Source of the DNA: Niameybacter massiliensis
Lineage (GTDB): Bacteria > Bacillota > Clostridia > Lachnospirales > Cellulosilyticaceae
Reading direction: 5' to 3'
DNA length: 64,000 nucleotides
Assembly: GCF_001282685.1 (NCBI RefSeq)
Contig: NZ_LN875034.1
Location: 374,157 to 438,156, forward strand
A model generated the notes under the pieces. That model was given only the letters and a program-made list of their open reading frames with translations. It ran no database searches and had not been told where the DNA came from. Positions 24,694 through 35,300 of this stretch are shown here, piece after piece. The stretch's first letter is position 1. Every line of letters starts with the position of its first letter. The position numbers and the translations under genes were made by a program.

Positions 24694-25980
24694 ATGCAAC
24701 AATGGTTTACAGAGGCCAAACTTGGTATTTTCATTCACTATGGAATTTATGCAGTAAATGGTATTGCAGAGTCATGGTCATTCTACAATGGTAGAATTTC
24801 TCATGAAGACTATATGAAACAATTAGATGGATTCACAGCGGCTAATTTCGATGCAGAGTACTGGGCTGATTTAATTCAAAAATCAGGTGCAAAATATGCA
24901 GTACTTACAACAAAACATCATGATGGTGTAGCACTATTTGATACAAAATACAGCGATTTAAACGTTGTAAAGAAAACACCAGCAAAAAGAGATATCGTAA
25001 AAGAGTTTTACGAAGCAATCGAAAAACGTGGTATCAGAAAAGGTGTATACTACTCACTTATTGACTGGTCACACCCAGATTATGCAAGTGTATATGAAGG
25101 CGGCAGAGTGCCAGAAGATTTAAGTACAGTGAACAAATTCTCTAACCCAACAGATGGTGTTCAAGATTTAGAGAAATGGAACAGATTCTTAGAGTTCAAC
25201 AACAACCAATTAGGTGAACTTCTTACTAACTATGGTAAAGTAGACCTTCTTTGGTTTGATGGTGACTGGGAAAGAAGTGCAGACCAATGGGGTCTTCCTA
25301 AATTCAAAGAATACCTTCAAAGCTTTAATGAAGATATTATCATCAACTCTCGTTTAGCAGGACATGGTGATTACAAAACTCCAGAACAAGGTATTCCAAT
25401 TACTCGTCCAGAAGGCGCTTGGGAATTCTGTACAACAATTAACTCATCTTGGGGTTACCAACATAAAGATAATGATTACAAATCATTAAAACAAATTCTT
25501 AGAATGTTTGTTGACTGTATCAGCATGGGCGGTAACATGCTTCTAGATATCGGACCAATGGAAGATGGAACAATTCCACAACAACAAGTGGATACACTTC
25601 TTGGTCTTGGTAAATGGATCGGTGAACATGAAGAAGCAATCTTCGGAACAGAAGACGGTATTATGCAACGTTACTGGGCTGGTGGTAGCACACTTTCAAA
25701 AGATAAGAAAACACTTTACTTATTTGTACATGATACACCACAAGAAAGCTTATGCTTAAAAGGTTTATCAACACCAATTAAACGTATTAGTGTCCTTCAC
25801 TCAGGCAAAGAATTAACACACGTTGTACACGGTGGTGTGCCTTGGTTCAACATTCCAGGTACAACATGGATTAACATTACTCCAGAAGATGCACATGAAC
25901 ATATCACAGTAGTTAAAGTAGAACTTGAAGACGAAATCGATATGTACGGTGGATCTGGAGCTGTAGTAACTCATAACTAA
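24694..25980 (+). CDS. GH29 alpha-L-fucosidase, cytoplasmic
   Basis: 428 residues, no signal peptide. The N-terminus 'WFTEAKLGIFIHYGIYAV' and 'TTKHHDGVALFDTKYSD' are GH29 core motifs, and the nucleophile is Asp189 in 'LLWFDGDWER'. A C-terminal beta-sandwich of about 100 residues follows the catalytic barrel. It should release L-fucose from imported oligosaccharides; the linkage (alpha-1,3/4/6 core or antennary) cannot be read. Released fucose can enter the fucA-fucI-kinase operon at 42.2-46.2 kb. It is last in the GH18-M17-GH29 unit; an intergenic repeat follows. Confidence 0.93.
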   Translation: MQQWFTEAKLGIFIHYGIYAVNGIAESWSFYNGRISHEDYMKQLDGFTAANFDAEYWADLIQKSGAKYAVLTTKHHDGVALFDTKYSDLNVVKKTPAKRDIVKEFYEAIEKRGIRKGVYYSLIDWSHPDYASVYEGGRVPEDLSTVNKFSNPTDGVQDLEKWNRFLEFNNNQLGELLTNYGKVDLLWFDGDWERSADQWGLPKFKEYLQSFNEDIIINSRLAGHGDYKTPEQGIPITRPEGAWEFCTTINSSWGYQHKDNDYKSLKQILRMFVDCISMGGNMLLDIGPMEDGTIPQQQVDTLLGLGKWIGEHEEAIFGTEDGIMQRYWAGGSTLSKDKKTLYLFVHDTPQESLCLKGLSTPIKRISVLHSGKELTHVVHGGVPWFNIPGTTWINITPEDAHEHITVVKVELEDEIDMYGGSGAVVTHN

Positions 25981-25999
25981 GAATGTTTAGGGGGGCAAG

Positions 26000-26326
26000 T
26001 GGTGTAGCTTTCTCTTACAACTTCTGTTCGAGAACGTTAAGAATGTGTAAATTTGATACAAGTAGAAACGCTCAAAACTCGCTTTGCTCAAACATTTCGC
26101 TAAGAGCTCTATTTGCATCTTCACTAACACATTCTAAACAACCTCTCAAGGAAGTTTTCAGAGAAACCTTCCACGCCCAGCCCTAGCTAAACATTCAGGG
26201 TGGGGCGGCCCGGAGGGGCCTTTCAAAGGAAACTTCCAGCGTAAAGGCACACATCTTCTTTTTAAACAACGAGAGAAATCTTCCACGCCCAGCCTTATCT
26301 AAACATTTAGGGGTGGGACGGCCCGG
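26000..26326. repeat. Intergenic repeat cluster (copy B) with two GC-rich hairpin units
   Basis: The 5' part (about 26000-26175) aligns block by block with the region at 9009-9175. The 3' part contains two near-identical units of about 53 bases (26161-26213 and 26273-26326, period 112): GAGAAA.CTTCCACGCCCAGCC, then CTAAACATT, then a G-rich arm ending CGGCCCGG. In unit 1, 26174-26184 pairs with 26197-26207 (one mismatch, one G-U); unit 2 can form a similar hairpin with changed bases. The GC content contrasts sharply with the surroundings. A short open frame here is not believed to be coding. Beyond 26326, up to 26490, I see nothing. Confidence 0.7.
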
Positions 26327-26490
26327 CCCGATTTATGATGAAAGTTTTGTAGAAGTTACCCTTGTGGGAAGGGGAGCTTCTATGAAAAAAAATATTTATG
26401 AGTTAACTGCGAGAAAACAGGGAAAATAATTTAGGGATTAAAAGAGTGGGAAGAATAACGGATGAGGCAATTGCATTTGGGAAGGTGTAA

Positions 26491-26519
26491 TTGTGAAATG
26501 AATTAATTTGTGATATAAA
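26491..26519 (+). promoter_or_regulatory. Probable promoter of the CBM9-transglutaminase unit
   Basis: TTGTGA (26491-26496), 17 bases, TATAAA (26514-26519), 50 bases upstream of the start codon. Confidence 0.5.
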
Positions 26520-26568
26520 ATTTTATTGATGTGCAATATAAATTTATATGGAATATGAGGAGAAGGAA

Positions 26569-27600
26569 ATGAGCGTAAACTTTAGAGTTCCAAAAACTAA
26601 TATTGAATTTAATCCTCCAGTGTATATGTGTAAGAAAGCAACAAAACCTTTTACACTAGATGGAAACATTGATAAACCTTTCTGGGAAGATATTCCGTTT
26701 ACAGATTATTTTGTAGACATTGAAGGTGATGTTAGACCAGAGCCACGTTTTAAAACACGTGCAAAAATGACTTGGGATAATGAAAACCTTTACTTTGGGG
26801 CAGTGCTTGAAGGGCCAGAAATCTGGGCGACACTTACAGAGCGTGACTGTGTTATTTTCCAAGATAATGACTTTGAAATCTTCGTAGATTCAAACTCAGA
26901 TACACATGCTTACTTTGAATTCGAAATGAATGCATTAAACACTGTATGGGATTTAATGTTAACAAAACCTTACCGTGATGGTGGTAAACCAATCAATGCA
27001 TTTGACATTCAAGGACTTCAAACTGCAGTTCACATTGATGGAGAACTTAACAATCCAAAAGCAGACAACAAACGTTGGATGGTAGAGGTTGTTATGCCAT
27101 TTGCAGTATTACGTCAAGGTCAAGATGATTACAACCGTAATCCTAAAGCAGGTGAATACTACAGAGTTAACTTCTCTCGTGTACACTGGAGAGTAGATGA
27201 AACAGAAGCTGGTTTCACAAAACAAATTAATCCTGAAACAGGTAGAAGCTATCCAGAAGATAACTGGGTATGGGCACCAACAGGTCTTATTAATATTCAC
27301 TACCCAGAGCTTTGGGGCTTTGTATTCTTTGCTGAAGGGGATGAAACATACGAAATCCCAGCAGATGAATATACAAAATGGGAACTTAGAAGACTTTACT
27401 ACAAACAACACGAACATTATGACTTACATGGTCATTTTACAACGGACTTTGAAGCACTTAAAGGTGATTGGAATTTCACAATTACACCAGAAATCGAAGT
27501 TACAAAAAACGCTTTTGAAATGCGTGCGTTATCAACAGATGGTAAGAAAGAAATTACAATCTTCTCTGATAGCCGTACAATGATTCAAGAAGTGAAATAA
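26569..27600 (+). CDS. CBM9-like carbohydrate-binding protein, no export signal
   Basis: 343 residues from the ATG at 26569, which has GAGGAGAAGG at proper spacing; the ATG at 26548 lies upstream of that site. Most of the protein is a CBM9-like beta-sandwich: 'PFTLDGNIDKPFWEDIPFTDYF', shortened here to its key pattern (DGN-x-D-x-x-x-W), then 'DNENLYFGAVLEG', 'DNDFEIFVDSNSDTHAYFEF' and a C-terminal 'YPELWGFVFF'. CBM9-like domains usually belong to exported xylanases or surface proteins; this one has no signal peptide. It lies 10 bases before the transglutaminase-fold gene, so it may hold the glycan for that enzyme (inference). Confidence 0.8.
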   Translation: MSVNFRVPKTNIEFNPPVYMCKKATKPFTLDGNIDKPFWEDIPFTDYFVDIEGDVRPEPRFKTRAKMTWDNENLYFGAVLEGPEIWATLTERDCVIFQDNDFEIFVDSNSDTHAYFEFEMNALNTVWDLMLTKPYRDGGKPINAFDIQGLQTAVHIDGELNNPKADNKRWMVEVVMPFAVLRQGQDDYNRNPKAGEYYRVNFSRVHWRVDETEAGFTKQINPETGRSYPEDNWVWAPTGLINIHYPELWGFVFFAEGDETYEIPADEYTKWELRRLYYKQHEHYDLHGHFTTDFEALKGDWNFTITPEIEVTKNAFEMRALSTDGKKEITIFSDSRTMIQEVK

Positions 27601-27610
27601 GGAGGTAGCT

Positions 27611-30163
27611 ATGTTAGTATCCTTAGAACACCAAAAAGCTATAGAAGCGCGCTTTGAAGAAGTACGTGAAATTGCTAAAGGTAGAAGCGAAGCACTCTTT
27701 AGCGTGCTCGATACTTGTACAGAAGAAGAAGCAATTTGCTTAAAATATTTATATGCTTACATGCCAGAGCATGACCTTGCAAACTATGATGGAGCTTTAT
27801 TCCTTCAATTTGTAAAACAAGCTTTAGCAGTAAGAAAAATGGTACCTTGGGGTGACAAGCTTACAGGAGAACTTTTCCTTAACTATGTTCTTCAATACCG
27901 TATCAATAACGAAAATATTGAGTTTTATAAAGATGCCTTTGCAGATGAACTTTTACCACGTGTAAAAGACCTTAATATGCATGACGCAGTCATTGAAACA
28001 AACTACTGGTGTTTTGAAAAGGCAACTTACCAATCAACAGATATTCGTACAGCATCTCCATTTACAGTATTACGCAACACATACGGTAGATGTGGTGAAG
28101 AGTCTACACTTTGTACAGCAGCACTTCGTTCAGTAGGGATTCCTGCAAGACAAGTGTATGCTCCAAGATGGGCTCACTGTGATGATAACCATGCATGGAC
28201 AGAAGCTTGGATTGATGGTGAGTGGCACTTCTTAGGTGCATGTGAACCAGAAATGCAATTAGATACAGGTTGGTTCTTACTTCCTGCATCTAAAGGGATG
28301 CTTATCCATACAAGAGCATTCTCTACATTCCCAGGTGACGAACCATGTGTTTACCAAACAGAAAGAATTGCAGAAGTGAATGTACTTGATCACTATGCAG
28401 AAGTGAAAACAATCACAGTTAAAGTAACAGATGCTAAAGGCAATCCTTTAACAGATGCTAAAGTACGTTTTGAACTGATTAACTACTCAGAACTTTATCC
28501 ATTAGCGGACCTTAAGACAAATGCACAAGGTGAAGTAAGCTTTATTACAGGTCTTGGTGATCTCATGATCTGTGCTTACAAAGACGGTGCACATGCTTAC
28601 GCTAAGATGGATGTAAGAACAATGGATACATTAGAAATCGCTGTGCCAGATACATTTGTAGTAGAAGGCGATCAAGCAGATTTAACAATGATTCCAGCAG
28701 AAGGCAAAGTGCCAACTGAAACAGAACTTCCGGAAGAAGTTAAAGCAATGCATGAACAAAAACATGCACGTGCTTTAGAAATTCGCGGTGGTTTCAAAGC
28801 TACTTTCTATGCAGGTGAAAAAGCAGCAGAGTTTGCAAGTCACTATACACCATTTGAAAAAGAAGTAGCAGAAATTATAGAAAAAGCTTTAGGTAACTAT
28901 CAAGAAATCATTAACTTCTTCCAAGATTCAGAAACTAAAGGGTTATTGGAAGAAAAAGTAAGTTTACTTGGTACACTTAACAAGAAAGATTTTACAGATA
29001 TTACATGTGAAATCCTCAAAGCACACCTTCAAGCTGCAGTAGAGTATAAAGAAGATTTTGATAATGTAACTTTTGTAAACTATATTCTTGCACCAAGAAT
29101 TGCATCTGAGATGATTGAAAGTTATAGACCGGAACTTTTAGCTCGTTTAGATGAAACACAAAAAGTAGCATTTAGACAAAATCCAGAAGCGGCTTACAAT
29201 TATGTGATGGCAAATGTCAAACATGGTGAAGAAACAAACTACTCATTAGTTTATACACGTCCAGTAGGATTACTTGACCTTGGTATTGGTAACGATGCAT
29301 CACGCAAAGTTCTTTTCGTAGCAATTTGTAGAACACTTGGTGTTCCAGCAAAATACGTAAGAGAAAATAATACAGTAGCTTATTACAAAGAAGGTAGATG
29401 GATCAACTTAACAGGCGAAGTAGCAGCCGAAGTACAAACAGGCACACTTAAACTTGTTAAAGGTGATGTAGATCAAGCTTTCGATTACTATAGAAACTTC
29501 ACTATTGCTAAACTTACAGATGGTGTTTATACAACACTTGAATTAGATAATGTAAGTATAGAAGGTGAAAGTGTTAAATTAAGTCTAGAATGTGGACATT
29601 ATCGTATCTTAACTACTAATAGACAAGCAGATGGTACACTTCATGCACGTATGTATTATACAGACGTGACATTAGGGGAAGAAGTGTCACTTACAATTGA
29701 AGTCCGTCACGAAGAAGATACGAAAAAAGTAGTAGAGATAAGCGATGAAGAGGTTATGACATTAGAAGGCGAAACAAGAAGAGTCTCAGAACTTGTAGCA
29801 GATAATGTACCAGCAATCGTTGCTTATTTAGAAGTAAGTGGAGAGCCTACAGAGCATTTATTAAATGAAATGCTTGAAGGTGTAGAGAAATATAGACAGG
29901 CTATGCCTCATATTCTATTTATCTTAAAAGATGCAAAAGACATCAATGATCCAACACTTCAAAAAGTACTTAAAGTACTTCCTCACATTGAACTTTATGT
30001 GAAAAAAGATGAAGTTGTATTAGATGCTTTATACGAAGCATTTGAAATTCATGATAAAAAATACCCATTAGCATACGATATGAATGCGCCAATGAAGGCA
30101 CAATATGCTTGGGCAGGCTACAATGTAGGTATTGGGGAATTGTTACTTAAATATTTAGGTTAA
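27611..30163 (+). CDS. Double transglutaminase-fold protein, PNGase-like active-site region
   Basis: 850 residues, no signal peptide. Domain 1 (about 100-250) has 'GRCGEESTLCTAALRSVGIP' with Cys161, then 'DDNHAWTEAWIDGEWHFLG' with His194, then ACEPE (Cys211). This order closely parallels cytoplasmic peptide:N-glycanases, where GRCGEW, DHVW.E and D.CE follow one another, but the PNGase catalytic Asp position appears to be Gly here. Residues about 265-350 form an Ig-like/carboxypeptidase-regulatory-type domain. A second transglutaminase-like domain (about 545-640) lacks Cys and His and is probably inactive. The C-terminal part ends with helices. In this locus, de-N-glycosylation or hydrolysis of glycoamino acid linkages is a testable guess; the family is otherwise uncharacterised. 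Confidence 0.8.
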   Translation: MLVSLEHQKAIEARFEEVREIAKGRSEALFSVLDTCTEEEAICLKYLYAYMPEHDLANYDGALFLQFVKQALAVRKMVPWGDKLTGELFLNYVLQYRINNENIEFYKDAFADELLPRVKDLNMHDAVIETNYWCFEKATYQSTDIRTASPFTVLRNTYGRCGEESTLCTAALRSVGIPARQVYAPRWAHCDDNHAWTEAWIDGEWHFLGACEPEMQLDTGWFLLPASKGMLIHTRAFSTFPGDEPCVYQTERIAEVNVLDHYAEVKTITVKVTDAKGNPLTDAKVRFELINYSELYPLADLKTNAQGEVSFITGLGDLMICAYKDGAHAYAKMDVRTMDTLEIAVPDTFVVEGDQADLTMIPAEGKVPTETELPEEVKAMHEQKHARALEIRGGFKATFYAGEKAAEFASHYTPFEKEVAEIIEKALGNYQEIINFFQDSETKGLLEEKVSLLGTLNKKDFTDITCEILKAHLQAAVEYKEDFDNVTFVNYILAPRIASEMIESYRPELLARLDETQKVAFRQNPEAAYNYVMANVKHGEETNYSLVYTRPVGLLDLGIGNDASRKVLFVAICRTLGVPAKYVRENNTVAYYKEGRWINLTGEVAAEVQTGTLKLVKGDVDQAFDYYRNFTIAKLTDGVYTTLELDNVSIEGESVKLSLECGHYRILTTNRQADGTLHARMYYTDVTLGEEVSLTIEVRHEEDTKKVVEISDEEVMTLEGETRRVSELVADNVPAIVAYLEVSGEPTEHLLNEMLEGVEKYRQAMPHILFILKDAKDINDPTLQKVLKVLPHIELYVKKDEVVLDALYEAFEIHDKKYPLAYDMNAPMKAQYAWAGYNVGIGELLLKYLG

Positions 30164-30191
30164 AAAATTAGAAAAAATACCTAACAAATGC

Positions 30192-30221
30192 TTGACTAAG
30201 TAGGGTTGAGAATTAGATAAT
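30192..30221 (+). promoter_or_regulatory. Possible promoter of the LacI-GH130-GH38 unit
   Basis: TTGACT (30192-30197), 18 bases, GATAAT (30216-30221), in the 79-base gap before the regulator gene. Confidence 0.45.
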
Positions 30222-30256
30222 AGAAGAGAGACTCGTGTTAAGTGGGGGTAATACTG

Positions 30257-31273
30257 ATGAGAAGAAAAAAAGAAGTTACAATGCAATATATTGCTGATCA
30301 ACTTCAGATTAGCAAAGTTACAGTTTCAAAAGCCTTGAAGGATCAAGACGGAGTAAGTGATGAATTAAGACAAAAGATTAAAGATGTGGCACGTGAACTG
30401 GGATATAAACTTCCAGGTTCAGACCAAGCTACAATAACAGCTAAAAACATTGTCATTATGGTACAAGAAAAATATGTAGATGCCAAAGAGTATACTACAT
30501 TTTATCTTAGATTCTATCAAAAGTTAGCATCTAGCTTAACTCAAAGAGGATTTATGTGTAACCTATTTCCTCTAGGTGATAACACACCGAGTGCACTAGA
30601 GTTAAACAAATGGTTTAATGACAGTAATGTGGGAGGCGTTATTGTTCTTGGGGATGTTAAGAAAAAACATATTGAGATTATTAAAGATTTACAGATTTCA
30701 ATGCTCTTTTTAGATTGCTACAATGCAGATGTGAGTGTAGATTGTATTGTTACAGATAACTACTATAGTACATTTGAAATTACAAACTACTTAAAGAAAT
30801 GCGGACATTCACGCATAGGCTTTGTAGGTAATGTTAATGCAACAAGTAGTATTCAAGATCGCTTTTTAGGGTATTGCAGATCTCTTATGGGATCAGGATT
30901 ACCTATTAAGTTTGAAAGTATTATCCCAGATAGAGATGATTCGAATGAAGAAATTGAATTTGTTCTACCACGAGAAATGCCAACAGCATTTGTATGTAAC
31001 TGTGATGATACAGCGTATAAATTTGTAAAGCACCTTAACGAACATGGTTATAGAGTGCCTGAAGATGTATCTGTTGTAGGATTTGATAATGACATTTATG
31101 CAGAAATCTCATATCCTAAACTCACTACAGTAGCAGTAAATGTTGAAGTAATGACAGAAAAAGCAACTAATCTTATTATAGACAAAATACAAAATGGTGA
31201 ACGAGACAAATTAAGTCGTATCTTCGTAACAGGTGATACCGTTTACCGTGACTCAGTGAGCAATATCAATTAA
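30257..31273 (+). CDS. LacI-family transcriptional regulator
   Basis: 338 residues from the ATG at 30257 (GTGGGGGT at good spacing; an upstream GTG at 30242 overlaps that site). The N-terminal HTH reads 'TMQYIADQLQISKVTVSKAL', followed by a hinge helix and a periplasmic-binding-protein-like effector domain ('AFVCNCDDTAYKFVKHLNEH', 'DVSVVGFDNDIYAEISYP'). It probably senses a mannose-, GlcNAc- or fucose-containing sugar and controls the 17-35 kb locus. I found no clear shared palindrome with a central CG in front of the units. Confidence 0.9.
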   Translation: MRRKKEVTMQYIADQLQISKVTVSKALKDQDGVSDELRQKIKDVARELGYKLPGSDQATITAKNIVIMVQEKYVDAKEYTTFYLRFYQKLASSLTQRGFMCNLFPLGDNTPSALELNKWFNDSNVGGVIVLGDVKKKHIEIIKDLQISMLFLDCYNADVSVDCIVTDNYYSTFEITNYLKKCGHSRIGFVGNVNATSSIQDRFLGYCRSLMGSGLPIKFESIIPDRDDSNEEIEFVLPREMPTAFVCNCDDTAYKFVKHLNEHGYRVPEDVSVVGFDNDIYAEISYPKLTTVAVNVEVMTEKATNLIIDKIQNGERDKLSRIFVTGDTVYRDSVSNIN

Positions 31274-31301
31274 CATATAAACATTATGAAGGAGAAAGAT
31301 C

Positions 31302-32291
31302 ATGACTAAAATTATTGGACAAGCATTACCAAATATTCCATGGCAAGATAAACCAGAAGGTTGTACAGATGTTGTTTGGAGATACTCAAACAACCCTGTT
31401 ATTAAAAGAAATGCAATTCCATCATCAAACAGTATCTTCAACAGTGCAGTAGTACCATTCGAAGGTAAATTTGCTGGTGTATTCAGATGTGATAGCAAAT
31501 CAAGAAGCATGGATATCTTTGCTGGTTTCAGTGAAGATGGTATCAACTGGAACATCAACCACGAACCAATTACATTCGAAGGTGATGATGCAGAAATCCT
31601 TAACAGAGAATACCGTTATGACCCACGTGTATGCTTCATCGAAGATAGATACTACATCACATGGTGTAATGGATACCACGGACCAACAATCGGTGTTGCT
31701 TATACATTCGACTTCAAAACATTCCACCAATTAGAAAATGCTTTCTTACCATACAACAGAAATGGTGTTATGTTCCCAAGAAAAATCAATGGTCTTTACG
31801 GTATGGTAAGTAGACCATCAGATACAGGACATACTCCATTCGGAGATATCTTCTACAGCCAAACACCAGATATGGAATTCTGGGGCAAACATAGACATGT
31901 AATGTCAACAGTAAAAGGTGACGATTCTGCATGGCAATCAACAAAAATCGGTGCAGGCCCAATCCCTATCGAAACTTCAGAAGGTTGGTTAATGATCTAC
32001 CACGGTGTTCTTAACAGCTGTAATGGTTTCGTATACAGCTTTGGTGCTGCTATCCTTGATATTGATCAACCATGGATCGTTAAATACAGAACTAAACCAT
32101 ACCTTCTTTCACCACAAGAGTTATACGAATGTGTTGGTGACGTTCCAAACGTAGCATTCCCATGTGCAGCTCTTACAGATGCTGAAACAGGAAGAATCGC
32201 AATTTACTACGGATGTGCAGATACTGTAACAGGTCTTGCATTCGCACAAGTTGACGAATTAGTAGAATACATCAAAAATAACTCACTATAA
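31302..32291 (+). CDS. GH130 beta-mannoside phosphorylase
   Basis: 329 residues, a five-bladed propeller enzyme with the GH130 signature '[20 protein letters not shown]' containing the proton donor Asp107, then '[20 protein letters not shown]' and '[21 protein letters not shown]'. It phosphorolyses a beta-1,4-mannosidic bond, giving mannose-1-phosphate. In an N-glycan context the natural substrate would be Man-beta-1,4-GlcNAc, which remains after alpha-mannosidase trimming and chitobiose cleavage; mannooligosaccharides are the alternative. It lies 28 bases after the LacI gene and 21 before GH38. Highly expressed codon pattern. Confidence 0.92.
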   Translation: MTKIIGQALPNIPWQDKPEGCTDVVWRYSNNPVIKRNAIPSSNSIFNSAVVPFEGKFAGVFRCDSKSRSMDIFAGFSEDGINWNINHEPITFEGDDAEILNREYRYDPRVCFIEDRYYITWCNGYHGPTIGVAYTFDFKTFHQLENAFLPYNRNGVMFPRKINGLYGMVSRPSDTGHTPFGDIFYSQTPDMEFWGKHRHVMSTVKGDDSAWQSTKIGAGPIPIETSEGWLMIYHGVLNSCNGFVYSFGAAILDIDQPWIVKYRTKPYLLSPQELYECVGDVPNVAFPCAALTDAETGRIAIYYGCADTVTGLAFAQVDELVEYIKNNSL

Positions 32292-32312
32292 GACTAACAG
32301 GGGGAAGAAATA

Positions 32313-35300
32313 ATGTTTCTTACAGACAGAAAACTAGAAGCAAGACTATATGAACTCGCAGGTTATCGTTACAGAGACATTATTCCATTTGAATCCTTAC
32401 TGTCAAAAGAGGATACCTCAGGTATCACTAATCCAGAAGTCCCAACAAGCTTTGCTTGTTGGGATTTAATGGCAGTTGGAGAAAGATGGAGTGGTCGTGA
32501 TTTATACTTATGGCTACACAAAACAATCAGTGTTCCAAAGGAATGGGAAGGCAAGAAAGTATTAGGTATTTTTGACTTTGGTGAAACTGGTGCAGGAAGT
32601 AACTCAGGATTTGAGTCACTTTTATATATGGATGGGAAACCATACCAAGGTGTAGACTCTAACCATAAAGAAGCATTCTTACCAGAAGGTGTTGCTGGTA
32701 CAGATGTAGACTTTACATTTAGATTATGGTCAGGCTTAGAAGGTGGAGGTACACCAAGACCTCAAGAACATCGTATTAATCGTGCAGACCTTGCATGGTT
32801 AGATGAAAAAGTAGATGACCTTTTCTATATGACAAGAGTTATTTTAGAAACACTTAAAGAACTTAATGAATTTGATCCAATGATTCCTCACTTAAGATCT
32901 GCTCTCGACCGTGCTTATAAGTTAATTGATTGGTCATATCCAGGAAGTGAAGAATTCTATGCATCTGTACATGCAGCCGATGATTTATTAAATGAGCTTA
33001 TTGATGGAATGGATAAAAACAGTCTTGTAAAAGTTAAATGTATCGGACATACACATATTGACGTTGCATGGCTTTGGAGACTTAAAAATACTAAAGAGAA
33101 ATGTGCACGTTCATTCTCAACAGTACTTAGACTTATGGAACAATATCCAGAGTATACATTCCTTCAAACACAACCACAGCTTTATGAATACATCAAAGAA
33201 GATTACCCAGAGATGTTTGAAAAGATTAAAGCAAAAGTACAAGAAGGCAAATGGGAAGCAGATGGCGGTATGTGGGTAGAAGCAGACTGTAACTTAACAT
33301 CTGGTGAATCTCTCACTCGTCAAATCTTAGTAGGTGGTAAATTCTTCAGAGAAGAATTAGGTCAAGAAATCAAATACTTATGGCTTCCAGACGTATTTGG
33401 ATACTCTTGGGCACTTCCTCAAATTCTCAAAAAATCTGGTATTCCAATGTTCATGACAACTAAAATCAGTTGGAACCAGTACAACCGTATGCCACATGAT
33501 ACATTCAAATGGCGTGGTATTGATGGTAGTGAAGTACTTACTCACTTCATCACAGCTCCAGAACCTTGGAGTCAAAAAGGTTCATGGTTCTACACATACA
33601 ACGGTCACTTAACTCCAAAAATCGTAAAAGGTGTATACGATGCATACCGCAACAAAGAGCTTACAGATGAAATGCTTATTTCATATGGTTATGGCGATGG
33701 CGGTGGTGGTGTTAACCGTGATATGTTAGAACTTCGTAGACGTATCGATAAAATGCCTGGTTTACCAACACTTGAAACAGGTAAAGCTAGCGATTACTTC
33801 GAAGGTTTACAAGAAAAAGTAGCAAATACTGATGAATACGTTCATACATGGGATGGTGAGCTTTACTTAGAATACCACCGTGGTACTTACACAAGCCAAG
33901 CTTACAACAAAAAAATGAACAGATTCTTAGAAAACTACTATCGTAAAGTAGAATGGTTAACAGTACTTGAAGCACTTGAAAAAGGCAATATTGCTGATGC
34001 GGCTCAAGATACATTAACAGAAGGATGGAAAATTATCTTAACACACCAATTCCATGATATTATTCCAGGTTCTTCAATTCGTGAAGTATACGAAGATAGC
34101 CATGTAAATTACGAAAAAGCAGAAAACATTGCTAAAGAAGTAGAAACAAAAGCACTTAACCACATCGTAGCAAAAGAAGCTAAGAAATGGACTATCGTTA
34201 ACAGCACAAACTGGGAACGTAGTGATGAAGCTTTCATTGCACACGAAGGTGAAGGTCACTTTGTAGATGCTGAGGGTAATGTACTTACATCTCAAAAAAC
34301 ACACAACGGTTCTGTGGTTTATGTGGATAAAGTACCTGCTTTAGGTTGGAAAACAATCACACTTGTGGAAAAAGAAGCAGCAAATGCAAACGTAGAAGCA
34401 TTTAGCTTTAATGATAAATGTGTAGAAACACCATTCTATACAGTAGTAATGAATGAAGCAGGTCACATTACATCTTTAGTAGATAAAGAAGTAAATCGTG
34501 AAGTGCTTGCTGCTGGCGCACGTGCTAACGTGATCCAAATGTTTGAAGATAAACCACTTGCTCACGAAGCGTGGGATGTAGATATCTTCTACCAAGAAAA
34601 GATGCGTGAAGTAACAGATCTTACACGTATGGAAGTAACAGAAGTAGGTCCACTTCAAATGGTTATCCGTCTTGAATGGAAATACATGAACACAACAATC
34701 AAACAAGATATGATCTTCTACAAAGAAGACAAACGTATCGACTTTAAAACATGGGTAGACTTTAGAGAACGTAAACAACTTATGAAAGTTGCATTCCCTG
34801 TAGATATCCGTGCAACATACGCAACTTACGATGTACAATACGGTAACGTACAACGTCCAACACACTGGAATACAAGCTGGGATTGGGCAAGATTCGAAAC
34901 AGTTGCACATAAATGGGTTGACTTATCAGAACGTAACTACGGTGTCAGCTTAATGAATGACTGTAAATACGGCCATGACATTAAAGACAATGTAATTAGA
35001 CTTACACTTCTTAAGTCAGCAACACATCCAGATACTGAACAAGATCAAGGTGAACACGAATTCACATACTCACTTCTTCCACATGCAAATAGCTGGGTAG
35101 ATGCAGATACAGAAAAACGTGCTTACTTCTTAAACAATCCACTTCAAGTTGTTGAAGGTGCTGCTAAGACAGATAGCTATAGCTTCTTAAATGTAGACAA
35201 CAACTTCATCGAAGTCGATGCAATCAAACGTTCAGAAGATGGTAAACACTTAGTAGTACGTGCACATGAATACACAGGTGGTAAACAACGTGCAACATTC

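Noticed and set aside
25983-26186. A 67-codon open frame after the GH29 gene
   Set aside because: It lies wholly in the intergenic repeat, has no convincing coding pattern, and the repeat's other copy has stops in the matching frame.
27611-30163. Calling the transglutaminase-fold protein a true PNGase
   Set aside because: The catalytic Asp position is not conserved and other bacterial transglutaminase-like families share the Cys-His pattern, so only a resemblance is claimed.
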